A stretch of 64,000 nt of DNA from Uranotaenia lowii (taxonomy: Eukaryota; Arthropoda; Insecta; Diptera; Culicidae), in NCBI RefSeq assembly GCF_029784155.1, contig NC_073693.1:114018683-114082682 (forward strand), given 5' to 3'. Below, piece after piece: positions 1 through 11,679 of the stretch; within the stretch, counting starts at the first letter, position 1; each line of letters begins with the position of its first letter. Made by a program: the position numbers and the translations under genes. The notes beneath the pieces are model-generated. The model saw only the letters and a list, made by a program, of their open reading frames with translations. It made no database searches and was not told where the DNA came from.

Positions 1-396
1 ATTGGGCCATCCTCCCTTCTTCCAATGTTCCTCCTCACTGGAAGAAAGATGGAGTTTCAATTTATCATTGAACAATATCAAAATAATTTCCCATGCCAAA
101 TTTTGTTCATTTGTTAGATAAATTCTCGAGTAATGCAAAAGAATTCTATGGAAACCCTCTTCATCCCTACTGCAAGAAAGGAATGGTTTCGAATAATCAT
201 AGAAATATGTCCATATCATGAAAAACTTGGATCTATTTGCTTGATTAGTTGGTTAGTCGAGTTATGCAAAAACATGTAAGTGAGTCCAATTTCCCCTTTC
301 TATCTCTCCATTCCACAGTGGTCCACAAATGAAATTTAGCGGTAAACAATTATAAGCGTCTTCTCCTTAAGTTTATGTAAACTTTTACAACGACTA
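1..396. repeat. Distal part of a degenerate CTAGCTGACCCGG-family repeat unit
   Basis: The stretch consists of loosely repeated blocks of about 150-170 bases: a 'TGCCAAATTTGGTTCCAT'-like phrase, 'TTCTCGAGTTATGCAAAAA', then C-rich and GGAAGAAGGGAGG-like pieces. The same phrases recur near 3.3-4.3, 6.9-7.9, 12.1-14.7 and 55-56 kb, where the unit's ends can be seen. Only the distal part of this copy lies in the window. The mariner element at 397 cuts into it. No coding potential is visible. Confidence 0.6.
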
Positions 397-486
397 AAGG
401 GTGATACGGTCAAAATTTGGTCAATATCAACTTGACGTATTTCTTTCAATTTTGCATTTAAAAAACCTGAACACCCCTCATTTTGA

Positions 487-637
<151 letters not shown>

Positions 638-641
638 ATGT

Positions 642-1558
642 TGCTCCGAGCTACTCGCACGCGAAGCTGGAAAAATCGCTAAAAATTGCCAAATCAACCG
701 TTATAAATGTAATTAAAGTGTTTGGGGAACGTTTGTCGGGGGAAATCTAAAACCGGAAGCCGCTGAGACGGCAAAGAGAGTTTCCGGTAGTTTCAAGCGA
801 AACCCTAACCTCTCACTCCGAGATGCCGCAAATAAGCTGGGTGAATCGTATACAACCGTGCATCGAGCCAAAAAACGAGCCGGACTATCGACTTACAAGA
901 AGGTAGTGACTCCTAATCGCGATGATAAACAAAATACGACGACCAAAGCGCGATCCCGGAGGCTGTACACGACGATGCTGACGAAGTTTTACTGCGTGGT
1001 AATGGACGACGAAACCTACGTCAAAGCCGACTACAAGCAGCTTCCAGGACAGGAGTTTTATACGGCAAAAGGAAGGGGAAAGGTAGCAGATATTTTCAAG
1101 CACATGAAATTGTCAAAGCTCACGAAGAAATATCTGGTTTGGCAAGCCATCTGTACCTGTGGCTTGAAAAGCAGCATTTTCATAGCTTCCGGGACTGTCA
1201 ACCAAGAAATTTACGTGAAAGAGTGTTTGAACGTCTGCTACCTTTCCTGAAGAAAGACGGTTGTTCCGTACTGTTTTCGCCGGATTTGGCATTATGCCAG
1301 TACGGCAAAAAGGCCATGGAGTGGTACGCCGCCAACAACGTGCAGGTGGTGCCCAAGAACAAGAACCCTCCCAACACGCCAGAGCTCCGCCCAATTGAGA
1401 AATACTGTGCTATTGTCAAGCGAAACCTAAAGAAGACCAAAAAAAAACTGCTAAGGACGAGCAGCAGTTTAAGGCAAACTGGCTTTCTGCGGCGAAGAAG
1501 GTGGACAAGGTGGATGTACAAAATCTGATGGCAAGGGTTAAGCGTAAGGCCCGGCAAT
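642..1558 (+). pseudogene. DD37E transposase pseudogene, copy 1
   Basis: This is the remnant of the enzyme that cuts and inserts the mariner element. The order is: helix-turn-helix pieces (SYSHAKLEKSLKIAKSTV, then SLRDAANKLG-like sequence), the first catalytic aspartate in VMDDETYVKADYK (about 1000-1035), the second in LFSPDLALC, and the glutamate in RPIEKYC. There are 37 residues between the last two, which defines DD37E. The N-terminus is deleted, the frame changes near 1215-1240 and again at the A-run near 1440, and stops occur near 750. It is flanked by the element's own TIRs. It is non-functional. Confidence 0.85.
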
Positions 1559-1711
1559 AAGGATTTGGAAAAGCGAAAGACTTACTTAATATTTTTCCTG
1601 AATTTTATAAGAATTAAACTTGAAAAAGAAATTTAATTTGATTTTTTAAATAAACGATTTTACCGATTTACACGCGTTTTCCCTTGACCAAATTTTGACC
1701 GTATCACCCTT

Positions 1712-1868
1712 TAATCAAACTATTTTTTCTAGAGGCTAATGTAGAGGTGAGATGAAGAATGTACAAAATATTAAATAAAAGTTATGAAAATAAACATGAA
1801 AAATGTGTGGCAGCACTGGAGGTGAAGCTACAAAGTGTAAACAAAAACTCAAGTCAGTCATTGATCTA
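1712..1868. repeat. Duplicated flank, left part (paralog of 7988-8200)
   Basis: This sequence aligns with 7988-8200. Shared phrases include GTGTAAACAAAAAC and AAGTCAGTCATTGATCTA. The match resumes at 2667, after the mariner insertion, and runs to about 2760. It is therefore one copy of a duplicated block interrupted by the element at 1869-2665. No gene is visible. Confidence 0.7.
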
Positions 1869-2665
1869 AGGAGTGTATCGAAAATTAACTACAAACATAT
1901 TTGGGCCATCTTCTTACTAACGCGTGTATCATCGGATTTTGCAGAACGAACTCATGGACGATGAAACTTATGTAAAAGAGGATTCCAGTACTCTTCCGGA
2001 ACCACAATTCTACACTGCAGCTATTTGGGATGTTGTGAGTGACCACGAGAAGTCGATTGAGGTGGAAAAATTTGGCCAGAAAGTGCTTGTGTGGCAGGCA
2101 ACCTTCTCCTGCGGATTGAAGTCGGCGAATTTCTTTACAAAAGGAACAATAATGCCGATATCTACCAAAAGGAGTGTTTGCAGAAAAGGTTGCTGTCACT
2201 ATATAAGAAACATACGACTCCATCATTGTTCTGGCCGGAGTTGGCGTCAGCCCGCTACGCTTAATCCACTCTTCGATGGTTTGAGGATAACGATGTAGAT
2301 TTCGTTGAGAAAGATATTAACCCACCAAACTGCCCCCAGCTTCGCCCCATAGAACGATATTGGGCTATCGTCAAGAAAGTTTTCAAGAAGGATGATAAGG
2401 CCAACAGGACCATGGCAGTTTTCAAGAAAAATGGGAATGCTGCGGCCAAGAAGTGTGATCAATCAGCTGTACAAAACCTAATGAAACGCGTCAAGTCGAA
2501 AGTCCGAGAATATTATCAATAATTACTTTTTTACTTGTATTTCTTTATAAACTGTAAGAATAAGCTTTTTCAAACACTTCCGAACCGCTTCTTTGTTTGA
2601 AACATCAATAAAATCAATACAATGAAAAATGAAATGTGTTTATAACTTATTTTCGATACACTCCT
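1869..2665 (+). mobile_element. Short Tc1/mariner (DD37E type) element with an empty-site paralog
   Basis: The TIRs read AGGAGTGTATCGAAAATTAA on the left and AGGAGTGTATCGAAAATAAG on the right, flanked by TA (1867-1868, 2666-2667). The element is only 797 bp, about 60% of a full copy, because the N-terminal half of the transposase is missing. It is a different subfamily from the copy at 397: the TIRs differ and the proteins are only loosely similar. The paralogous site near 8195 lacks the insertion and has a single TA. Confidence 0.93.
1942..2523 (+). pseudogene. Truncated DD37E transposase, second subfamily
   Basis: Only the catalytic part remains. MDDETYVKEDSSTLPEPQFY carries the first aspartate. 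LVWQATFSCGLKS follows. In other frames come LFWPELASARYAQS, where glutamate stands in place of the second catalytic aspartate, and then PQLRPIERYWAIVKKVF with the terminal glutamate. The final residues end ...VKSKVREYYQ before a TAA at about 2521. At least two frame changes (near 2190 and 2285) break it. The D-to-E change at the second catalytic site would also inactivate it. Confidence 0.75.
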
Positions 2666-2667
2666 TA

Positions 2668-2975
2668 TTCTTGTGATTGACGGACGTGTCTGAGTGAATC
2701 TCCTAATTGAAATTCCTTAGAATTGAGAAACCACGACAGTGGTGTTATTGGTAAAATGAGCACAGATTTGCAAGGTTGATGCTCAAATTGTTTGAAAATG
2801 GTTCCAACTCCGGTGAATAAGACGGAGCTATTGAAAAAGTGCCGATTGTTTTTCAGTCATTTCAAATCTGCTAGTAAGATGGATGGATGAAACATCGTAG
2901 GCTCTAGTATTGCTGCTGCAATTTTTACTTGTAAAATTCGAATAAAATTCGTCATTTTATTAGTTTTATTGAGAA
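2668..2975. other. Right part of duplicated flank, then unrecognised sequence
   Basis: Positions 2668 to about 2760 continue the block shared with 8200-8285 (AATTGAAATTC, CACGACAG). From about 2770 to 2975 I see no gene and no repeat I can place. Confidence 0.5.
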
Positions 2976-5900
2976 CTAGCTGACCCGGTGTGCTTTGCTA
3001 TACCTTTCAAAATCGAATGATATTTTCAGAATTCATTCAAATTTTTATTGTTTTGTTGGCATTATTTTAAATCAAATTATAACATAATGCATATGCAACC
3101 GCTACAAAATGAGAGCTGCAGCTGGAGTTTCGGATTGCAACACAAAAATAACTTATACTAATATTCTGAATCTTGAAGCACTGATAATTTTAATCTGTTT
3201 CATTAAACCTCGCCCTAGAACAGGAGGGTCTCAAATTAATCGTACGCAAACAATCCAATTAATAAAATATGTTTGTATTTGCTTGATATGTTCTGAATTT
3301 ATGCTAAAAAACTGATAAGAGAGCGCTCCCCCTGTCCTTCCCTTCCCCCTTGCTGAATGGAGGTCGTGATCTTTAATAAATCATACCCATTTTTTCGTTC
3401 CCAAAAATCTTCTTGTATTAAATATTGTTCCATTGATTGATAACTTTTTAAGCTTTACAACAAAATTTATATGGAACCCCCTCCTTTAAGGGTCTATAAC
3501 AATCGTAGAAACATATCTCGTAACCAAGTCCCTTTCCATGCCATATTTGTTTCCATTTGTCGGCTTCGTTAGCATAAATTGAGAACTTATGCTAACAAAA
3601 TTGTATTGGGCTCACCTCCCTCCTCCTATGTACCTACTCATTGAAAGGAGGATTTTCCATGTTAAGTTTTGTCCTTTTTTTGGATTTTGTAAAAAAAAAA
3701 GTTAAATGAAAGCTTTCCTCTTCCCTTCCTTTATTCCCAATTATATCATCCCACTGCAAGAAAGGAATTGTTTGACATAAAAAAATTCGCGTATGGAAAT
3801 ACCATCTTATGCAAATTTGGTTTTATTTGCGTTTTAAATTCTTAAGTTATGCATAAACTTGAAAGGAAGTACCATCCCCCTTCCGTTCTCCCCATTGAAT
3901 GGAGGGGTGAAAACTTAATATTCATAAAAGTATTTTTTGTACTAAAATACTTACCAAATTTCATTTCATTTGCTCTATTATTTCCCGAGTCATGCGAAAA
4001 AATTGAATGGAAGCCCCCCTTTCCCCCTTTATATCTTTCCATTAAAAAAAGGTGGAGCTTCAATTTATATTAGAAACATTTCTCGTACTCAAATACCCTC
4101 ACATGCCAAATATGGTTCAATTTGCTCGATCAGCTCTCCAGTTATACTGAAAATTGTAAGGGAGACCTCTTCTCCTCCTTTTCATCCACCTGTCCAAGTT
4201 TGGTTCGTGATAATGCATTGTATGGAAGAACCACTGCTACTTTCTTATCATATCAATGGAAGAAAAGAGGGATCTCAAATAACCATAAAAATATCTCTAG
4301 TATTCAAATACCCTCCTTTCTAAAATTTGGTTCCATTCAGGCCCGTGCGAAGGACTCGGGGGGGGAGGGGGGGGGGTTTCGAATTTCTAATTTAGCAAAA
4401 AATAATAGCAATACCAGAAATAAACAATAAAAAGGAAAGGAATTTCTAACACCGTTTTTCACTCAATGAAAGTTTAAACTTTTTGGTAAGTCATTGATAT
4501 TTTTTTTGAAATGATATTCTTCTTTCTGAACTAAAAATTTGTTTCAAAAGAATTACTAAGCTAATTTAAATTAAACGTTTCCAAAACACAGAGCTTAAAA
4601 GAAATCTCGATTCTAAAATAAATGTCCAATCAGGTAAAAAACTAATCAGGATTACTTTTTAGGAAAATCATAACAATTGTTAATTTTTATTCATCTTAAT
4701 TAAAATTCTTTTCTTCATTTCAACTGAAAGGTGATTGAAAAATTCCGCTGTTGTATTTCAAATTTGAACAAAAATATTTAATCGCGATTAGAAATGTGAA
4801 TTTTCGTAACTGAACAACCCAATTTGAACTTTGGAGAATTTATTCAATGATTGAAGTTTTAATTTATTTTTATAAAAAGAAGAATAGATATATTTATTAT
4901 TATTTGAAAAGTGCCAGTGAAAGAAGTCAGAGAAAAAAACCTGTAGAAAAATATATGGCTTGAATAGTTCATTTCTGGATGTTAAAAAATAATAACTTCA
5001 TGTCCAATTATACATACAAAGAAATGATGGGAAATGGGTAAATTCGTGAATGATCAATGAAAACTGATAAAAATTGAAAGATTAGGAGTTCCAAGTTACA
5101 ACACATATTGAAAAAATAAAGCAAATACAAAGTTAGTTAACATTTGGCAAAGAAATTAAGTTTAAAGTTGCTACCTACTTCAAATCATGTTTCCAACTTT
5201 TAAAGATTAATTTTAAAATCATAATCGATCCATAAAAGACGATTTTATCTAATAAAAATTAATGAAAAGTTTTTTAATTTTCAATCACATGTTTTAAAGT
5301 TTAAAATTACAAGCTCTAAGTATTTGCCACTTTCGATTGAAATATTGGGTCCTGGATAGAACAGAAGGTCGAAACTTTGTTTTTCTTATTAAAAATTAAG
5401 ATTTAAGGGCTTATGTGTCAAGTACACAAAAATTCAGAATTTAAAAAAAATGTTAAAATTATTTCTAAAATTTAAATATTTCTACTTTTTGGCACGTTAA
5501 TGAAAGAATTGGAAAAAAAAACTGTACTTTATTTGGTAAATATATTTGAAAACTTTAACAAAATATGAAAATGGAAAAGATAAGTTTTATAAAACATTTC
5601 AGGTGTCTTTTTTAATAAACATGTTTCACCATAAGAATTCACATAATTTAATTTATAACTCAAAGCAATTTGGTGCTTATTTTTTTAATGATTGATTTGG
5701 TAGATTTTAGCGTTCTGAACTCAAATCTTTTATCAAATTTGGTCGAACACTTTGAGTTTTGGTGATAAGGAGTTTTAGAATGTATCAGTTTTAAGTAAAA
5801 TCAAACATTGATAACTGATTAACTAACAAACCTACATATACGAAAAAAACTGATTCTGATTCTGTTTATCATACTTCATCCAATAAAGGGATATTACTAT

Positions 5901-7988
5901 GATAAAAACATGTTAAATTCAATAATTTAAAAAAATGGAGAGTAATCATTAACTACAAGTACTTTTGACATAACTGTAGAAAGTATAAAAAACCTCAATT
6001 TAATTTAACACATTTTTTAAAACCTGCATAAAGGTGTTTGCTTAAAAAATCTAAAATTCAGTTTAGTTTAAAACTTCTTAAAAATTTGATAAATGAAAAA
6101 AGTAAAAAAAACATAAAACTTCTATATCTTTTTTCGCAGAACTTAAAATTACTTGAATTCTGGAGGAAAGTTGATAACTCATTTTATACTTTTTTTTTGA
6201 CTGATAAGTTTTTGATTTGAGTTTTTGTATAAACAATGCAGCAATTTCTCAAATTCTTTTTACTTATTTCAAAAAGTCATTTTTATAACAAAAGCTGATA
6301 GAAATATTGCATATTCAGATTCAGGGTACCCAAATTAGTCGAAATTAGCTTTTTAAATCATTGCACCTCAGAAATATGTAAATTTAGTCTTTTTGTAAAT
6401 TATGCATTTAGAAAAACATTTCACACGTAATAAAATCAAATCGAAATTGGTTTCCTGAAGAATATTTCATATCAGCATAATATTTGTAATGCTGTTAACG
6501 ATTTTTAAATAAAAAAAAAAAATGGTTTGTTCCAAACTTTGTTCTTATCTATTCACACTTCTTATTAAAAAGCAATTCTGAAGACGAGGTAGGGTTTTCG
6601 TATGTCAAGTTTTGAGTTCCTATACAAAAGATTAATTGAATTGCAATTTAGAACCAAAGTTAGTTTCAATTTGTAAACGTCGAATAGTATCGTAGATCGA
6701 AATGTCTCAAGCCAAAGGTGATTTAAGATAAAATTCAGCCGGAGGCGAGAAAAATTTCTGACTTGCTTGCTAACAGTTGTTTTCAAATACATTTTAAGAT
6801 CAAGTAGTTTTCCGTTACTCCTGTGAAAATTTTATTTGGAAAAAATCTTCATGGGGGGGGGGGTTAAACCCCTAAAACCCCCCCGTTCGCACGGCCTTGG
6901 TTCCATTTGATAAAAAAAATTGAGTTATGTGAACAATTGTATAGGATCCCCACCCCCCATCCCCAATGTTCCTATCTTCCCACTGTAAGGAGGAGGGATA
7001 CCAAAAATTCAAGGAAACATTTATGGTACCCTTTTAACCTCCCAATCCAAATTTGGTATCATTTGCTTGATTTGTTTTTCAGTTATTTAAATAATTGTAT
7101 GGAAGCCCCCTTCGCTTTTTCCTATTTTCCCATTAGAAGAAGAGACGAAAACTTTTATCGTATCCGAACACCCACCCATGCCAAATTTGGTTCCATTCAA
7201 TCGAATAGTTCTCCAGTTATGCAGAAATTTGTAAAGGAGCCTACTTCCCTTTTTCCTATCTCCCCGCTAGAAGGAGGGAGGGATACCAAATATTCATAGA
7301 AGCATTTCTCGAACCCAAATATAGTTCCATGCAAAATTTGGTTCCGTTTGCTGTTATAGTTCTTAAGCTATGCAATAAAAAATGTATGAAACTTCCCACC
7401 CTCTTTCCTTTCTCCCCGCTGGAAGAAGGAAGGGGTCTCAAACAATCATTAGAACATGTCACGTTCCCAAATATCCACCCATGCAAAATTTAGTTCCATT
7501 TGCATGATTAGTTGATGAGTTATGTAAAAAATCAAAAAGAGAGCCCCTCCCTCCTTTATATCTCCCTACTGGAAAGAGGGAGGGGTCTCAAATAATCAAA
7601 GAAATATGTTTCGTATCAAAATACCCTCCTATGCCAAATTTGGTTCCAATATCTTGATTAACTGTAAAGTAGCCCCCTCCACTCCTTCCTATCACTCTAC
7701 TGAGAGGAGGGAGGGGTACCTAATATCCATTAAAATATTCCTCGTTCCCAAATACCACCCCAAGCCAAATTTGATACCATTTGCTTGATTGGTTCTCGAG
7801 TTATGCAAAAAATTGTCTTTTGTTTGGGAGGTCCCCCCCCCCCCCTTCATGTTAGGGGGAGGGGTCCCAAACCATAATAGGAACTTACCCCCACCTGCCA
7901 AGTTTCACGTAAATCGGTTCAGTAGTTTCTGAGTCTATAGGGAACAGACAGACAGACAGACAGAATTTCATTTTTATATATATAGATG
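2976..7988 (+). repeat. CTAGCTGACCCGG repeat unit A (interrupted by hAT-like element)
   Basis: It starts CTAGCTGACCCGGTGTGCTT. It ends with the phrase AAATCGGTTCAGTAGTTTCT, a GACA run and TTTTTATATATATAGATG. Without the 2.57-kb insertion at 4338-6907 it is about 2.4 kb. The interior is a ladder of degenerate 150-170-bp blocks alternating an AT-rich phrase (CCAAATTTGGTTCCATTTGC) with C-rich text and GGAGGGAGGGG. Units with the same ends lie at 11680-14797 and 15670-17998. I recognise it as a widespread insect dispersed repeat but cannot name its class. No conserved protein is visible. Confidence 0.75.
4338..6899. mobile_element. hAT-like non-autonomous element, 2.56 kb
   Basis: The ends are CAGGCCCGTGCGAAG on the left and, reading inward from the right, CAAGGCCGTGCGAACGG. 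They are flanked by an exact 8-bp target duplication GTTCCATT (4330-4337 and 6900-6907). CA(G) ends and 8-bp duplications are marks of hAT transposons. Poly-G tracts sit just inside both ends. The 2.4-kb interior is very AT-rich, without a frame longer than about 75 residues, so it encodes no transposase. Part of its interior (about 6565-6615) recurs inverted at 56515-56605. Confidence 0.8.
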
Positions 7989-8285
7989 GTGGTGAGATGG
8001 AATATAGTGATGATATTAGGTATGAAAGGAATAAAGATAAAATACAATAGTTGAAAAATTATTTTTTCATATCATGAATGTATTAATTAATGTATTAATA
8101 AATAAAAAGTCATGAAAATAAACAAAACAAATATGCGGAAACACTAAAAGAGAAGCCAAAGAGTGTAAACAAAAACACAAGTCAGTCATTGATCTATTCG
8201 TGTGAGCGATAAACGTGTCTGAGAGATATCTTAATTGAAATTCATAAGAATCGTTAAATCACGACAGCTAACTATTTATTGTCTT
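7989..8285. repeat. Duplicated flank with the empty mariner site
   Basis: This is the paralog of 1730-1868 plus 2667-2760. The junction TTGATCTATTCGTGTGA here corresponds to TTGATCTA, then the element, then TATTCTTGTGA at the other copy. It therefore shows the pre-insertion state. Confidence 0.8.
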
Positions 8286-9890
8286 CAAAATCTCAAAAGA
8301 ACTTCTGTAATGGGACACTTTCACCTTTAAATTACGAAAAAAAAACCATTGCAAATTTGAAGAAACTTCTCAATTCGATTCGTTTTCTTTAGATTACTTT
8401 TCCAAGTAACATGAATAATAAAGTTCTTTCCTTATCTCCAAATAGAACCTTTTGGAGTATTTTGGAAACCGTCTCAGCCAGCCAGCCAGCTTGTGCTTCA
8501 CAATTTCCGAGTGGAGACATAAATAGAAGAAGGAGAAATGAATCATACATATTACATTGGCACGGTTTTCCACATAATCCTCCCAGATTCAAAAGAAACA
8601 CGACCGTGTTTTTATAGGGTGGACAATTATAACTTACTGTAGAGTCAATTGTTTCAAAAATAATAACATCTATGAAATAGTCATCATCAAAGGGGATTTC
8701 CTTAAATTTAATGCCTGAATTAAAATGCAACGAACTGTTTTGGCATTTGCATACATTTTAATTGAAAAAAAAAAAACGAAAGCAATCCATTTGAACCTTA
8801 AAACTAAAAAAACTACATTCTCGCTACTCACCCTATATTCAATAAGGGCCGAGATCCTATGATTCAATATTTCAGTTCGTGTCAAGAAATGAATTACAAA
8901 ACACAACTTGTTCCTACCTTCCTGCCGGTAAGAAAGTCCTTGACACATATAAACTTCGAGAGTACCTTCGTTGTAAACTGGGGGAACAGCAAAAAAACAT
9001 AAACAAGCAAGTAAAAACAAACAACACTAAGCCGTCAGGTCGTCTGGCTGGAGGTAACTAGTAGTAATTCGCTTTGTCCAAAAGGTTTTTCTGCTTCCTT
9101 ATTGAGGGGTTTTGACGTCGTCATCGTCGCACCTTCCAAGTGGTGTTGCAATCCGGAAGACTCGGCTGGCTACGACGTTTTTCTCCTCGCTCCAGGAAAA
9201 ACGAAGGAAATTCAATACGCAAACATAACACATCAATCCCGAGAAATGCCCCGTCATCGTCGCTGAGTATAGTAGTCAGTCACCATGTTAAGCTTAGCTC
9301 TGAAAAAAATTTAACTTGAGGGTCAAGGTTACGGACAAATGGTGTAGCATTTCACGATTTCAACCAAAATAACAAAGAAGATCAAAAAAAAATACGAAAT
9401 GCTGAAATTTTTCAGTCCTTTTCGGTTGGTTAGACAAACATTCAGGAATCTGATGGGTCTTCAACTGTTTTTCTTTTTTTCGGTCCTTCGAGCCGGATAT
9501 GTGTTTCGCTGCCAGTAATGAAAAAAGCTGTTGTGCAGCAAACGAATGCTTCGAGCTAATTAAATATTCAGAAGCAATATCTCACCGTCAACAAAGCGGT
9601 CCATGTAAAGGTCAGGTTCAAGTCGTGGTGGAAAATTAACGGAAAATGGCTAACCCTGACTGAAATGTTGTTTTGTTACAGTTTGTGTTTGTTTTGCTCG
9701 TTCTCATCTCTTGGATGGGGTAACGGTCTGACACTGCGCTGGAAGTTTTAATCAATTATATTAATCTCATTAGTTGGTGGAAAGCAACCGAAGAAGAGGA
9801 TTTTTATAATTTTGAAACAGCAGATGTGGATTTTCAAAGCAACTAAAAATGAATCATCGGTGTAAGAATATCTTAAGTGATCTAATCGAC
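8286..9890. other. Unique non-coding sequence
   Basis: Base composition is more balanced than in the repeats (for example around 9060-9300 and 9480-9740). I find no recognisable coding exon, TIR or tRNA. The short open frames do not resemble known proteins. It may be intronic or intergenic DNA of the host. Confidence 0.4.
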
Positions 9891-10078
9891 AGAAGAGGGA
9901 AGAGAAAAGCTAGAAGAGAAGAGCGAGTTGTTTTCTCTCTTCTTTCTCCTCTCTTCTCCCTTCTCTCTTCTCTCTTCTCTCTTCTCTCTTCTCTCTTCTC
10001 TCTTCTCTCTTCTCTCTTCTCTCTTCTCTCTTCTCTCTTCTCTCTTCTCTCTTCTCTCTTCTCTCTTCTCTCTTCTCC
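9891..10078. repeat. Purine block followed by (TTCTCTC)n heptamer microsatellite
   Basis: Positions 9891-9928 are purine-rich (GAAGAGGGAAGAGAAAAG), followed by a pyrimidine stretch. From about 9961 to 10077 the heptamer TTCTCTC repeats almost perfectly, about 16-17 times. The Ser-Leu-Phe and Arg-Glu-rich open frames in this region are only translations of the repeat. The purine and pyrimidine halves can pair as a hairpin. Confidence 0.95.
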
Positions 10079-11679
10079 CTTTGTAATTTTCAACTTTTCC
10101 AATCTATTTTCCATTCAATTTAACCTTCGATGGCTAATGACCATCAACAGGCCATACACAAGTCTTCAATTAAACCAAACATTGACCAACATCCGCTCCG
10201 CCGATTAAAGGCCTTGTAAACCTATTACCGCTCCCCTAATGCTCTGCTGTTTGACCTCAATTAGCAAAACCGATTAATTTAGATGTCAACTCCAAATTGG
10301 AATTTTCCCGCTCTTCCTCATCAACTTGTTGTCAAATTTAGTGTCTATAGATAGTAGAAGTTTGTTGGCCCAAGTCCGCCAAAATTAATCACATCGTCGT
10401 CGATCTCCTATTGTCTTCCGTCCGGAGAACTTAGAATGATAAATGGCAGCAGGAGGATTTCGGAAAACGCGTTTGACCCGGAAGGGTTGTAAATTTTTCC
10501 TGCCGGAACCAACCGCGTAAATCAGTCAATAGCGAAAGTCCGGAACATATTTCATCTACTGGGTAAAAGGTCAGACATTCGAACGGGAACTGACTTCATG
10601 GGCCGTTTATTGGGAAGGAATGTTTTGAATGGAGTGATCAATTTTGGAGAGAGTGAAAAACTTTAAATTGGTAGTTTGAAGTAGAAGCGTTTAAATCAAA
10701 TTGAACAATGGAGTATGAAAGCAGTGTTAAAAAAACGATTTGGAGAATGGCTTTCTAACACTGATAAGCTGATATAATTCCCCCTGCATAGGAGAAAAAT
10801 ATTCATCGCCTAAAGCTCCTGGCGCCAACTAGCTCATCATTCCCTAAGCTTCGTTTCCCGATCATGTAATGATACCAATAGCTAAATTTCGAATTTTTCG
10901 TAAATCATTCAATTTTCATTTGACAATTCGGAAATATTTTTCAGAAGATTTATGTAACTCAGTTAGTTTAAATTTTAGTTTCAGTGTATCGAATCAATTC
11001 CATTCTTTTTGAAGAAGAGTGTATGATTTTTTGAAAATTTTATCCAAAGGGGAAATTTGAAGAAATTTCATATGATCTAAAAAGTATATTCTCTAATAAA
11101 ATGCCAAGACTAAATCATTAACCAGAAGATCCTCTTTTAAAGAACTGCAACTTTTTTCCCCGATAAGATAAAGAACATTTTCGCTTTCAAAGTCTTTAAA
11201 TCGATAACTTTTATTCATTTGCTAAAATTAATTCTTAAAAACTGTTAAACTTTAATTCAATTATATTGTGAAATTATTTATAAATTTGAATATCCTATTA
11301 ATTGGAATTGTTTTTTTTTAATATGAAGAATTGCTTTTCATATGTAGTTACGTTTCAAATTTTGTTCCTCAAATTCAAAGCTCAACGAATCTAGTACAAT
11401 TCAACCATCGGGACCTTTTTTCACTGGGAGGAAAACAAAACAAAAATTGAACACCGTAGCAACTTATACTTTTGCACGCAGAAAAATTGAAGCAGGCTAA
11501 AAATGCTTGGTAGATAATAAAATTTCTATATATTTTTTTACGTGTCATTAGAACACGTGGAGTAATTTTTTAATGCTAGCGCCCCATCACAAACAGTGTA
11601 TAAATCACTTACTAAGCAGTTAAGACACGAACCTTTGGTTGATGAAAATGTGGTTCAGAGTTATATCAGTTTATCAGTG
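10079..11679. other. Unique sequence, nothing recognised
   Basis: The part at 10100-10600 has moderate GC and may be ordinary intron or intergenic DNA. From 10600 to 11679 it is AT-rich. I saw no gene, TIR pair or RNA. Confidence 0.35.

Noticed and set aside
8670..9020. 116-residue minus-strand frame with hydrophobic stretches
   Set aside because: Hydrophobic runs arise from T-rich DNA. There is no family match, start context or splice signals.
9849..10208. Open frames rich in Ser-Leu-Phe or Arg-Glu
   Set aside because: They follow the TTCTCTC heptamer array on either strand and are not genes.
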